A stretch of 64,000 nucleotides of DNA from assembly GCA_021234535.1 (NCBI GenBank), contig CM037842.1, positions 22,817,106 through 22,881,105 on the forward strand, read 5' to 3'. Below the pieces are notes generated by a model. The model ran no database searches and was not told the origin of the DNA. It was given only the letters and a program-made list of their open reading frames with translations. The position numbers and the translations under genes were made by a program. Source of the stretch: Stichopus chloronotus. Lineage: Eukaryota; Echinodermata; Holothuroidea; Aspidochirotida; Stichopodidae. This document shows positions 10,737 to 22,341 of the stretch, one piece after another (position 1 is the stretch's first letter; each line of letters opens with the position of its first letter).

Positions 10737-11162
10737 CTACTCAAAACGATTAATGTCTTCTTTTGACCATATAGCGGCTACATACCAAGTATGAAAGTTG
10801 TCACAGCTTCCTATCTTGAGAAGAAAGCAAGAGCGAAGAGCCTTTGTGAGAGCTTTTTCGTCATCAGAACCAAACACTAATTCAAAGCCTCCCATTTCGA
10901 GAGAACAGGAAGAAAAGTCAAGGTTGTACTGTAAATGAGAAAAAAGCCTGTGATAGTTCTCATAAGTGGCATTAATGTAGCATGGAGCGAAAAAGATAGG
11001 CGGTGCCCGTGTCCATCTTCGAAGGAGATCGTGGTTGTGGAACACTGTTGTTGTGACGAAGCGTGAAGAAAGATCAAAGGTGCGGTCAACGCCAATCACA
11101 CAAGCAGGCGGAATTTTTCTTGATTGATTGATTGAGAATGAAGGATAAATGATCCTGTACAA
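10737..11162 (-). pseudogene. DDE transposase fragment, MULE-like
   Basis: A 141-codon open frame on the minus strand contains VIGVDRTFDLSSRFVTTTVF near its start, then PPIFFAPCYINATYENYHRLF and a segment ending FGSDDEKALTKALRSCF. I recall the same spacing (GVDRTFNLG, a YHRFFSHL stretch, FGSDEEKA) from a transposase-like family in corals, molluscs and echinoderms, of the MULE/DDE kind; the first Asp would be catalytic. Similarity fades after ALRSCF and nothing related is visible upstream or downstream, so this is a relic. The superfamily assignment is from memory and moderately sure. Confidence 0.55.
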
Positions 11163-11613
11163 GGTGATAATTATATTATGTTCTCCAGACGAAGTAAGAT
11201 TTACAAAATAAAATAAAACTCAAAGAGACACTTTTGACACTTTTGTTGAGCTCTCTTCATTTCCTTTTTGTTAGCGTGTATCTCGATGAAACCTCCTCAA
11301 CATGTTTTCCCCTCGAAAGGTTGACGGTAAATGAATTGAACAAAACAACCGTTTTCTCTACCTCAAATGCTTAGTAAATACTTACAAAATACTTACCTTA
11401 CATAACCAAAAACACTGGTTTGTCATGCTAAGGATGGCACTCGTCTATTACGTAACTTCGTCATTTCCATGACGGAAGAACAAATTCGTTTCTCTTCAGA
11501 ACATGTAGTTATTTCTTAGGGCTTATTGTGGGACAACGTCTATACTACGGAAAGGCAGTACATTTTCCGGAAAAAGTAAAATGTCAAACAGTGGCCTGTA
11601 ATTTGGATGTTCA

Positions 11614-11745
11614 CAGTGGCGTCGCTACGGGGGGGGGGGGCATGAGGGGGCTTTGCCCCTCCAGATTGTTTCCTTTCCCCCCAGTTGCCCCCCCCCCCAG
11701 TTGCTCTCACCCTTCCCTATCAGATCTTGTACTCATCCAAAATTA
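11614..11745. mobile_element. G/C-rich end of a non-autonomous transposon (hAT-like)
   Basis: It starts CAGTGGCGTCGCTACGG followed by a long G run, then GGGGGCTTTGCCCC and C-rich stretches. Elements with CAGTGGCG... ends and G/C-rich subterminal runs are common in marine invertebrates and are often hAT-like. The second end and a target duplication were not found. A similar end in opposite orientation closes at 41,614. Confidence 0.4.
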
Positions 11746-12013
11746 ATGTAATCATTAATGTATTGGCATTGGACTGAATAAGAACAGCTTCCGGGGAACC
11801 ATGATTGATAAATGTCTAATTTATGTTACACAGGCTGACAGTTTTCATATCATGCCCGTAGCCACTTCAACAGTAGGCCAGCCTGGTCAGACCAATTTTC
11901 TCTGGAATGTTTACCGTCCAGCATAAGGGAAGGGCGAGTAGGTGGTTGTTTTCGTAAATATAGGAATGTCGTTGTTTTCCTAAATATAGGAATGGAATGG
12001 AAGTGTATCTAGC

Positions 12014-12016
<3 letters not shown>

Positions 12017-12058
<42 letters not shown>
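12017..12058. repeat. (GT)n microsatellite
   Basis: About 21 uninterrupted GT dinucleotides. Confidence 0.98.
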
Positions 12059-12061
<3 letters not shown>

Positions 12062-15000
12062 TGACAAACGCCGCCAACTGCGGACGAAAATGAGATTACA
12101 CACCCGACAACCGTGGACGCCGTCTGAAGCGCGGACAGTCCCCTTTTGCAAACGTTGTGCCAACAGTATTTTTGGAAAGAGATGGTGGCGCTGTGAAAAT
12201 ATTTTGTTAATTAGCGTGTAGTCCCCTATTGAAAGGTTTAGTGTTGTTTGCAGTGTATTACTAGCGCCCTGATACATTTCTGTTTTGCCGCCATGCTGTG
12301 CATCCAATGCAGCAGACGACTGCGGACGGGGCACGCTTTCCTGGTGCGACACAGCTACCGAAGATCGAAGATAGCCTATTTTCGGTGAGATTGAAAGGAT
12401 TCTACGTTTGTTTCTATTTACTCCTAACACGATTTAACATAGGACTTTATTTTTGCATGACGCATAAATTTCGTAACTGCCGGGATGTATTACAAAATCG
12501 TGATGGCAATGTCCAAATGAGCTCGAACGGCCGGATTCACTCTTTAAGCCTAGCCTAACACTTCATGTAGTTAGCGCATAAGCCTTCCTATATGTACGTA
12601 TCGGTCGATCGGCTATAGCAGAACAATTCACTGTTAATATAATTTAGAAGGGCTAGGCTATGTTAGAGACAACTCCATAGACTAAATTAAGCCAGCGGCT
12701 TGGAAGCTGGTTATACATACAGTATGCACTATGTACGCCTAGGCTAAAAGATACGAAAAATTAATATCGGGCCCGATTGAAAAGAAAGACGTATAGGCTA
12801 GTCTACGCTGCACCGTGGTCAGCTAGGCTATAGGTACTCTCAAGTTATGACCTAATCAAAACTCCAACAATTGTTGGCAATGAAAGGCAACAAGGGAATG
12901 CTAATTCTGTGAAACCTTTCAGCAAAATTAGAGTTATAGAGTTAAAAAGAAACAGTTACAATTCTCGTCTTCGGAAGTGAACGTTCTTTAAGTTTAGACC
13001 AGCAACTTGATACATTGAAGTTTTTGACTCAAGGTCATGCTGGAAGCATGCGTCATGGTTGATTTTTGTTATGTTTTATTTAGAACGTTTTGATTATATG
13101 AAGCTAAATTTTTACAGAACTTACTTTTAAAGCACTCAGCAAATAATCCTGAAAAGTTTAATCCATGATTTTTATATTGTAACCATTAAATGTTTATTAA
13201 ATGAGCTCCGACTCTTGGTATGACTAGTATGCATGCTTTCATCATGGAGTTCCAAACATTCATATTACTTTTGTAAACTAGGTAAAGGTTCCAATAATAA
13301 TCAATCGTGCTCTATGTTGTTCATCAGTTACTGATCGTTATAAATACATGAAAACCTTAATACCTAGCCTATAAGTGTAAGCTTCTTCAAGTTGGCATGT
13401 AGGTTTGAAAGCTTACAGTGCAGCACCAGTTTAAATGTCCCTTTGGGCCAAAACATCACCATACCAAAACATCCCTATATCAGCTAGATAAACAAGTTTT
13501 CTTCCCATAATGTCTGTGTATACCAAAATGTCTCTATTTACCTAATTGTCCTGGTTTGTAACAGGATTTTTATCATTATAGCTTTTCATGCAGTCTAATG
13601 TACAGTACAGGCATATATTTATATGTTTCAAATCATGTTAATCAGTGTTTGCAGTTTTTACAAAAGACAAGACTATGCAATAATATTGAACACAGCCATG
13701 CTTTGAAAACCTATAACATATATCATATGTCTATCCGATCAACCATTATCCAAATTAGGCCTACATTTGAAGATGCTGATTCACCCCTGTTACTGATTTA
13801 TTATTTTGTCACTGTTACGTACCACGTGCACGTGGATGTTTTGCGATTGGTAAAATGCCCTGCATGTCTCGGTACGGTATTGTATACTGTATGTCTCAAA
13901 GTCAGACTAGCTGTACGTATTTTTCTAGGTTTTGGAGACCATATTATATTTTATACTTGTACTAGCTACACTTGAATGTACAGTAATGCTACAGTATTAT
14001 ATGTGCATGCAACCTTCTAAGATGAGAGACATGGATATGTGACAAGAGCTAACATTAGTGTATGAACAAGCAGTGTCTGTTACAATCGGGCGATAATGAC
14101 GCTGGATCTCAAAAGTGGGTTTCAGCTATAGTAAAAAAGTTAATTGATATATTATACTACAAATGATCTGTCACGTATAGTGAACTGGCATGTCACTTTT
14201 CATAGATTTAGAGGTGAGGATGAATTCTAGAAAATATCTGAATGTAGCCTACTAAGCCAAATAAATGTTGTTGGCATGTTACGTATGCATGGACATCATT
14301 TAGGCCCGTTAACTTATGATTAGGCCTACATAGTACATGGTGTATGGTTTCCTGCGTTACACCATTCATGCTAGATATCCTTACATAGTGTAAGATTATG
14401 AAAGGTTAGGCCTGCTATAGCTTAGTCCGAGCAATGTATATTGTGTTCAGAGGGGACCTCTGGTTAGAGTTAGACCCAGAACTTTTTCAGGCATCACATG
14501 AACTACAAAGTTGGCAAAGCTCTCAATTCATCTTGTTTAGATCACCAACACTGGGAGTCAACACACTATACCTGTATGCAAACTTACCCTCAAAACGGCT
14601 AAAACAATCTGTACTGCAGGTCTGAAAGGGGCTTGTGTACAACTGAGATCCCAATACATAAAGCCGTCAGTTTTAGTCAAAGTGTTACACTCAAGTCGAT
14701 GAAGGGCTGGACAGAGTAAACACAAGCTTGTTAATTTGCTTCACTGATTTCAGTTCCCTTGCAAAATCCCTAAGAGCATGTAGGCCTACACCTCAGTCAT
14801 ATAATGTCAGCTAAGTCTTAATTAGGCTGTTAGTACTATGCCTATGAAGAACAACTTTAATTCAGCAGGGCCCCCCCCCCTCAGAATGAGGGTATATGCT
14901 GAGAATTTAAGATTTCACAGAACTTTATCAGCCACTCAAGTACTTCTTACAATTCAAGTGCACGATGCCTAAAACATACAAGGCAGAAATTGTAGCAATT

Positions 15001-17870
15001 TTGCAAACTAAGATGTTGTACACCCACTCCCTCACCTAAAGAAAGGAAAGGAACATACACCACTGGCTTTGTAAACCATGGGCTGTGAAACTCCAGTCAC
15101 ATAATAAAGCAGTAGGGGACAAATAGTTAAATGGAACGTATTACAATACTTAATTCTGTAGGGAGATCTAGACTTAGAATTTAGAACCTAACTGTTAAAT
15201 GAAAGGCAAGGTTACACACTGTCTCATATAACAGCTAAGAGCTCGACTTTAAATGTAAGATACACTACAGTACTGTATTACCCAAAAATGGGATTGTGCA
15301 ATCAAGTAATAGTGAACATACAATATCCAGTCAGAATAAAATAAAAAATAATAAAATAGTCAGAATATTGTACAATACCTAATCCTGTAGATATAGGGTT
15401 GGAATCTACCTGTTAAATAGAAGGCAATATCATACACTATACTGTATCATGAGGTACAGTACCACTGCAGTATAATATAAAAATAATTTGTTCCACAACT
15501 AATTGTTATGCCTGTAAACCTTACAGTATATCTAACAGTGAAAAATATGACCACTAGCAATTCACCTCATTCAGTACCGTGTATTGTAGTAAGATAACCA
15601 TGCAATAGGGGACAGATCATTTAACAACAGTCTGAATTGTACAATGCAATTGTACAATATAATTACGCAGTTACAACCTTACTGTTAAATTGAAGACAAA
15701 GTCACATATAACTACACTATGCAGATCGATGGTAATTTTGTAGGGTTATCTGTTCAATGAATTGGCAAGCCCATAGTACTCAGTTTTTACATATCTTCTG
15801 CGGTATAGTTCAAACCATGCAATAGGGGACATGATTGTACAACTGTACTGTATAGTGTAGCAAATTACAGCTACAGTATTAATGTACTAGGCCTATACTG
15901 TTTGTTTAAAACTCAGAACCCGAGCTAACACAAGTTATATCTACCATTTAAACTGAGAGTATTCCAACAGTGCACTTACACTGTATAAGACCATGATCAA
16001 TTCACTGTATTCAATACAGTGTACTGTAGTTCTCCTAGGTAGATGACTATAACTATGCACTAGGGGGCAAATGGTTAAACAGTCAGACTACTTTATTCTG
16101 TAGATAGTTTGTACCTATAACTAATTACTAGAAGGAAAGATCGTATACTGTGCTGTACTTTATGATCGTAAGGTATCACTGCAGTACAGTATAAAACTGG
16201 TTTTGTTCCAGAATTATTTACAAGCCCTACAGTAACCGTGCAATAGGGGACATAAACATTATATAGTATAGCAAATTTGATCAAGGCTAATGACTTACTT
16301 TAATAACGCTATATCATACTGTTTTCCAACACTGCACATGCATGTACAGCATCTGGCTTTTTTAAAAAAGTGTTCACTGGCACAATAGGTTAAGTCAGAA
16401 GTCATGTTCCTTGCCTGGAATTCCCCTTTGATTTTCTTCTGTTTTCACAACAGTGGACATACAAGTTAGAAAATGTATGCTACTGATAGTTTAAAAAAAT
16501 AAGGGCTGCATGCATATAAACAGTAAGCTACTGAACTTTTGCTACAAGAGGAGGTGGTGCAAGTGTCATCTCCTAAATTTTAGGATCTACAGTAGTATCC
16601 GGTGACTGCTTTTATTGTATTTACAAAGAGGATGTATATGGTTTTATAGATTTATATTTTGACTATATATGACACCAGAGTTAGGTATGATGTATGACAA
16701 ACTACAGAAATGGATTGAAGCTTTTAATGCAGTTAAGTGAAAGTGTATAGTATACTATTCTCCAATTAGCTACATTCACAGTCCTCTTGAATGACAGGTA
16801 TTTGAACTTAATGTTCCACTACACAAATAAGACAGTCAATGTGAATTTCAATTACCAGATAATTACTACAGTGTACCCTAGAGAAATGACAGACAAGGTT
16901 TAAGCAATAGGAACAGCTATATAGTTTGGCACTACAGATTGGTAGTGTAAATCTGCAGAGTTACAACTGTTCATGCAACATGTTCCTTACTGCAGTCATA
17001 CAATGCCATATATAGCTGTGCAGTTAGAACCTAACATAAGTTGAAGGCAAGGTCACATACTGTATAGTACGTTATCATAAGGTATCACCAGTATAATATA
17101 AAACACCACTTTTGTTCCATATTTGATTACATTAATTCTAACTATGCAATAGGGGACATACATTTCAGCACAGTGGATGTAGGCTAATGTCTTACTCATC
17201 TTTCTCATAGGTTGTGTGACATGCTTCGAAATCACCCTTCAGTAAGTACCACTGCAGTATGGTATAAACTGGTTTTGTTCCACAATTGACCACCAGCAAT
17301 TCACCTCATTCAGTACAATGTATTGCAGTTAGAAAACTATGCGATAGTGGACAGATAATTTAAAAAACTGTCATCTGAATTGTACAATACAATTGCACAA
17401 CACAGTTACAACCTTACATGTTAAGTTGAAGGCAAGATCACATACTGTACAGTATTTTATCATTTAAGGTATCTCCAGTATAATATAAAACAAATTTGTT
17501 CCACAGTTGATTACATTAGTTCTAACTATGCAATAGGGGACATTTATTTAATATATAGCACAGTGGATGTAGGCTAATGTCTTACTCATAGGTTGTGTGA
17601 CCTGCTTCAAGATCACCCTTCAGTATCACTGCAGTATGATATAAAACTGGTTTTGTTCCACAATTGACCACCAGCAACTCACCTCATTCAGTACAGTGTA
17701 TTGTTAGAAAAGTATGCAATAGGGGACAGATGATAATTTAAAAAACTATCTGAATTGTACAATACAATTGCACAACACAGTAACAACCTTACATGTCACG
17801 TTAATTTTTGAAGGCATTATGTCACATACTGTGCGGTACTTTATCATAAGATATCAGCAGTATAATATAA

Positions 17871-17990
17871 GGGGACATGACTGTTCAGTGAACAGACATG
17901 TCCCCTATTGCATGGTTAGAACTCTACTAATTGTATGTCCCCTATTGCATACAGTTACAGCTAATGTAATCAATTGTGGAACAAAAGTGT
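17871..17990 (-). repeat. Micro-inverted segment within the array
   Basis: Here the core appears on the opposite strand twice (TGTCCCCTATTGCAT at about 17,899 and 17,936), together with ATCAATTGTGGAACAAAAGTG. Read in reverse complement, about 100 bp match the uninverted paralogue at 22,650-22,758 in the same order. The left junction is palindromic: GGGGACATGACTGTTCA meets TGAACAGACATGTCCCC. Confidence 0.88.
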
Positions 17991-19021
17991 TAACTGTAGT
18001 ATAGTGTAGCACATTACAGATACAGTATTAATGTACTACAGTTTTCCAAGCAGGAGTAGTTGATGCAAGTGTTATCTACTATTTAAACTGACAGTATTCC
18101 AACAGTGCACTTATACAGTACTACAAGACCATGATCAATTTACCTTATTCAGTACATTGTAGTTCTTAATTAACAATGCAATAGGGGACAAATAGTCAAA
18201 CAGTCAGAATATCGTACAATATACTTAATTCTGTAGATAGAGTTAGAACCTCACTATGAAATAGAAGCCAGGATGAAACACGTACGGTACAGTACTTTAT
18301 GATCATAAGGTATCACTGCAGTGCAATATAAAACTGGTATTGTTCCACAATTAATTACAAGTTCTACAGTACCCATGCAATAGGGGATGTAAACTTCTGT
18401 ACAGTAGAGCATCGTTGACCAAGGCTAATATGACTGCTACATGTTATATTAAGGAAAGGTTTACTAAGGTATTTTGTGCTTATTAATATTGCAGACGGGG
18501 ATAGTAGCCTGGGTCGGTGGGGGGTGGGAAGTGGGAGACGGTTACAGAAGGGTTTTTTTTTCTCAGTTGCTTATAACTTTGTTTAATCCCATGGAGAGTG
18601 TCCTTGTTTTTCAAGCTCAGAAGGGGTTTTTAAGAACACTTCCATTCCACAAAAGAACACCATTTTTATTGTTATTGGTAATATTTGTGCATGTATCTAT
18701 CTTTTGTTGTGAAAAATAAATGAAATGACTGTTTTCCAACAGTGCACATGCATGTGCAACAGCTTACTTTTTAGAAAAAAAAATGCTCGCTGACACAATG
18801 GGTCCAGTCAGCTAGAGGACATATGTTCCTTGCCTGGAATTCTCATTTGATGTCACAACAGCCAGAGGACGTGCATGTACAACGTCTGACTTTTTTTAGA
18901 AAATGCTTACTACTGACAGTGTAAGAAAATAAGAGCATGCATATGAACAGTTCACTATAAGTGAAAGTACAATATTCTACAGGTATATAGTTAGGCACCA
19001 TACAGATTTGTAGTTTAAATC

Positions 19022-19379
19022 CAGGGGCAGATGTAGGTTTTTGGCAAGGGGGGGGGGGGGTTAAGAGCAGGGTACTTGACAAGGTGAGGAAGCGAAGCGA
19101 CCAAGCCCGGGTGAGGGAAGCGAAGAAGAGGGGGGTGTGGGAGGGGGTCCCCCTCCCATGGTAGGGAGATTTTTCATTTTTAGGGTTGCCAGGTTGCGAT
19201 TTTAAGCGTACTTGCATGCTCTATTTTTAAAATGCTCAACTGAGGTCATGCACAATATTGGAAGAAGAACATATTGTGCAAGTCTGGCATTTTCCTGTGC
19301 ACATTAAATTTTTACTTCCCAGCCCAAGGGAGAGGGTTTAAACCGCCGAAACCCCCCTCCCCCCGTGGATCTGCCACTG
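19022..19379. mobile_element. 358-bp non-autonomous inverted-repeat element
   Basis: Left end CAGGGGCAGATG; right end in reverse complement CAGTGGCAGATC, so 11 of the first 12 bases agree. The ends are G-rich inside. The element splits an array unit: the flanks AAATC (19,017-19,021 and 19,380-19,384) are direct repeats, and the uninterrupted sister at about 21,785-21,805 reads TAGTGTAAATCTGCAGAG. The 5-bp duplication does not fit the 8 bp usual for hAT, so the superfamily is open. Confidence 0.75.
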
Positions 19380-20745
19380 AAATCTGTAGAGTTACAACTG
19401 TTAAATGACTTTGGCATGCTCATATGCTTTTTAAAAATCATACAATTGTACAATGCAATGTAATTGTGCAAAACGTTACAACCAGCTAACTTAAGTTGAA
19501 GCAAGGTCACATACTGTACAGTACTTCATTTAAGGTATCACCAGTACAATGTAAAACACTTTTGTTCCACAATTAATTACATTAGTCTTCTAACTATGCA
19601 ATACTGTAGGAGACATATATTTAACATATAGCACAGTGGATGTAGGCTAGGCTAGTGTCTTACTCATAAGTTGTGTGAGAAGAGATCACCCTTCAGTACC
19701 ACTGCAGTACCGTATGATATAAACTGGTTTTGTTCCACAATTGACCACCGTCAATTCACCTCATTCAGTACAGCTAGTATATTGTAGTTAGATAACTATA
19801 CAATAGGGGACAGATTTAAAAAACAGTCAGTGAATTGTATAATACAATTGCACAACACAGTTACACCCTAACTGTTAAATTGAAGGCAAGCTGGTCACAT
19901 ACTGTGCATTACTTTATCATAATTATCATATCAATAATTACACTATACAGATTGCATGGTAATTATGTGGGATTGTAACTGTTCATTGAATAAGTTGGCA
20001 AACTCATGATACTCAGTTTTTATATATCTTCTTAGTTATGATTATTAGAGTTCTAACCATGCAATAGGGGACATAACTGTACAACTGTAGTATAGAGTAG
20101 CAAATTACAGTTACAGTATTAATGTACTACTGTTTGTTTAAAAAGCAGAGCTCAGGAGTTTATACAAGTGCAATCTACTATACTTAATCTGACAGTATTC
20201 CAACAGTACACTTGACTGTATAAAGTACTGTAAGACTGTGATCAATTCACCTCATTCAGTACAGTGTAGTTTTGCTTGATAGATGATTACCTATGCAATA
20301 GGGGACAAATAGTTAAACAGTCAGAATATTCAGTGTACAATACTGAATTCTGTAGATAGAGTTAGGACCTAACTATGAAATACAAGCCAAGATCATATAC
20401 TGCCAAGATCATATACTGGACAGTACTTCATGATCATAATTAGGTATCACTGAATAATCACAGAATGGTATATCACAGAATAAAACTGGTTTTGTTCCAC
20501 AATTGATTCTACAGTAACCATGCAATAGGGGATGTAGTAGGTACCTAGCACAGTTGATAAAGGCTAATGAGTGCTAAATGTTACATTAAGGAAAGGTTCA
20601 CTAAGGTATTTTGTACTTGGGATGGTAGGCCGGTGGGAGTTGGGGGTGGGAAGTGGGAGATGGTTAATTATGGAAGTGATTTTTTTTATTCTTTGTTGTT
20701 TATAACTTTGTTTAATCACATGGGGAGTGTCCTTGATTTTCATAG

Positions 20746-21276
20746 GAAGATTTTGGTCCCTGTAATGGTGGGGCAGAATTTTTGTGTGGAGAACCCGACC
20801 TATGTATGGGAATTTCCGGGTCTGGATTCTTTCACCACTTACACAGAGACTGACTGCCTCAGGCAGAAATTACACGCTTGGGCTGGCCCAGTAATTTCGG
20901 TCAATCACCACTGCAATCTTAGCTGGGATATTGGTTACTCCATCAACACACAAGTAGGTCTGTTTCTGGATGTTTATAGTCTACATCCTAGTTTGTGTTC
21001 TGCATGCTTTCCAATTAATCATTTTAAACTCTCTTAAAATTTCCTCACTTTCTGTGCAAAAATAAGACAACAAACTGATAAGAGAATCAGAACAAGGAAT
21101 TTAAGTAAGAGCTTAGAAGCTAAAGTTTCACACCATTTCACCCCTGTGGGGAGAAGGCTAGGGATGATGTTTATTGCCTTATTGCCCATGAACTGGAAAG
21201 ATGTTATCACAGTGAAGGTTGTTGGAGTGAAAAAAAAAAATCTTGCCCCATGACTACTGGGGACAGAATCACACTA
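20746..21276. other. Unit-specific insertion or replacement in the array
   Basis: Sister units at 18,614 and 23,254 read GTCCTTGTTTTTCAAGCTCAG without a break. In this unit the sequence leaves the family after GTCCTTGATTTTCA and returns at CAAGCTCAGAATGG about 530 bp later. No clear terminal repeats were found. The 156-codon open frame 20,567-21,037 straddles the left junction and shows no domain, so I do not call it a gene. Confidence 0.6.
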
Positions 21277-22053
21277 TGTCAAGCTCAGAATGGTTTGTGA
21301 AAAAAAAATAAATGAAGTGAAATATCATACTGTTTTCCAAAAGTGCATGTGCATGCACAACATCTGAATTTTTGGAAAAAATGCTCTCTGGCACAATGGG
21401 TTCAGTAAGAAGACATATGTTCCTTGCCTGGAATTCTCATTTGATGTTACACTGTTTTCACAACGGCTAGTGGACATACATGTACAATATTATGATTCTC
21501 TTAGAAAATGCGTATACCACTGACAGTGCACGAAAATAAGAGTATGCGTATCAACAGATAACAGTTCGTTAAAAGTGAAAGTACTTACAATATTCTCCTA
21601 TATTAGCTATATTCACAGGATCAAAATCTTGAATGACAGGTATTTGAACTTAATGTTCCACTACACAAATAAGACAGCCAATGTGAATTTCAATTACTGG
21701 ATGATTACTACAGTTTACTGTTAGAGAGATGACAGAGAAACTTTACGCAATAGGGAACAGCTATATAGTTGGTCACTACAGATTGGTAGTGTAAATCTGC
21801 AGAGTTACAACTGTTCAATGACGTGGGCATGCTCATATACGTTGTACAAATCATACAATTGTACAGTGCAATGTAATTATGCAGTTAGAACCTAACTTAA
21901 GTTGAAGGCAAGATGCACATACTGTATAGTACTTTATCATTTAAGGTATCACAGGTATAATATAAAACACTTTCGTTCCACAATTGATTACATTAGCCTT
22001 CTAACTATACAATAGGGGACATATATTTAATATGTAGTACAGTGGATGTCATG

Positions 22054-22341
22054 CCCTTACTTGTACGTTCAAATGGGATTCACTTCAACCTCACTCTTCT
22101 TTTGTTCTACTGAGGTTCAACTTGTAACAAATTTTCATCATCTTTAGGTCAGTTTGTCACCTCATGCTGTGATAATCCACATGGTCAATTAAACATTCTC
22201 CTCAAGTAATTCAGGTGTGTCAATCCATATGTCTAGGCTTTCTTGAGCTACCTGGCAAGGGGTATTAGGTGTCATGTCCATGGGTAATACATGTGTAATC
22301 GGGCATTTAGAGGGTCTGTTGAACACTTAAGCACGGTTGTA
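22054..22341. mobile_element. 288-bp insertion flanked by ATGTCATG
   Basis: The insert is bounded by the direct repeat ATGTCATG at 22,046-22,053 and 22,342-22,349. Sister units (for example 17,560-17,580) read GTGGATGTAGGCTAATG with no insert. An 8-bp duplication fits hAT- or P-like transposition, but no obvious inverted ends are visible and the sister site lacks part of the 8-mer. Confidence 0.5.

Larger units (their letters stand above)
11163..15099. other. Gene-free stretch before the tandem array
   Basis: No gene is supported. The stretch contains a G/C-rich transposon-end-like segment at 11,614, a GT microsatellite at 12,017 and a C10 run near 14,871. The open frames at 12,014-12,430 and 13,598-13,975 show no domain; the first is driven by the microsatellite. 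Confidence 0.5.

Noticed and set aside
12014..12430. 138-codon minus-strand frame ending in Thr-His repeats
   Set aside because: The Thr-His tail is a translation of the GT/CA microsatellite; the rest shows no family.
20567..21037. 156-codon plus-strand open frame
   Set aside because: It starts in an array unit and crosses into a unit-specific insert; no domain is recognisable and sister units do not preserve it.
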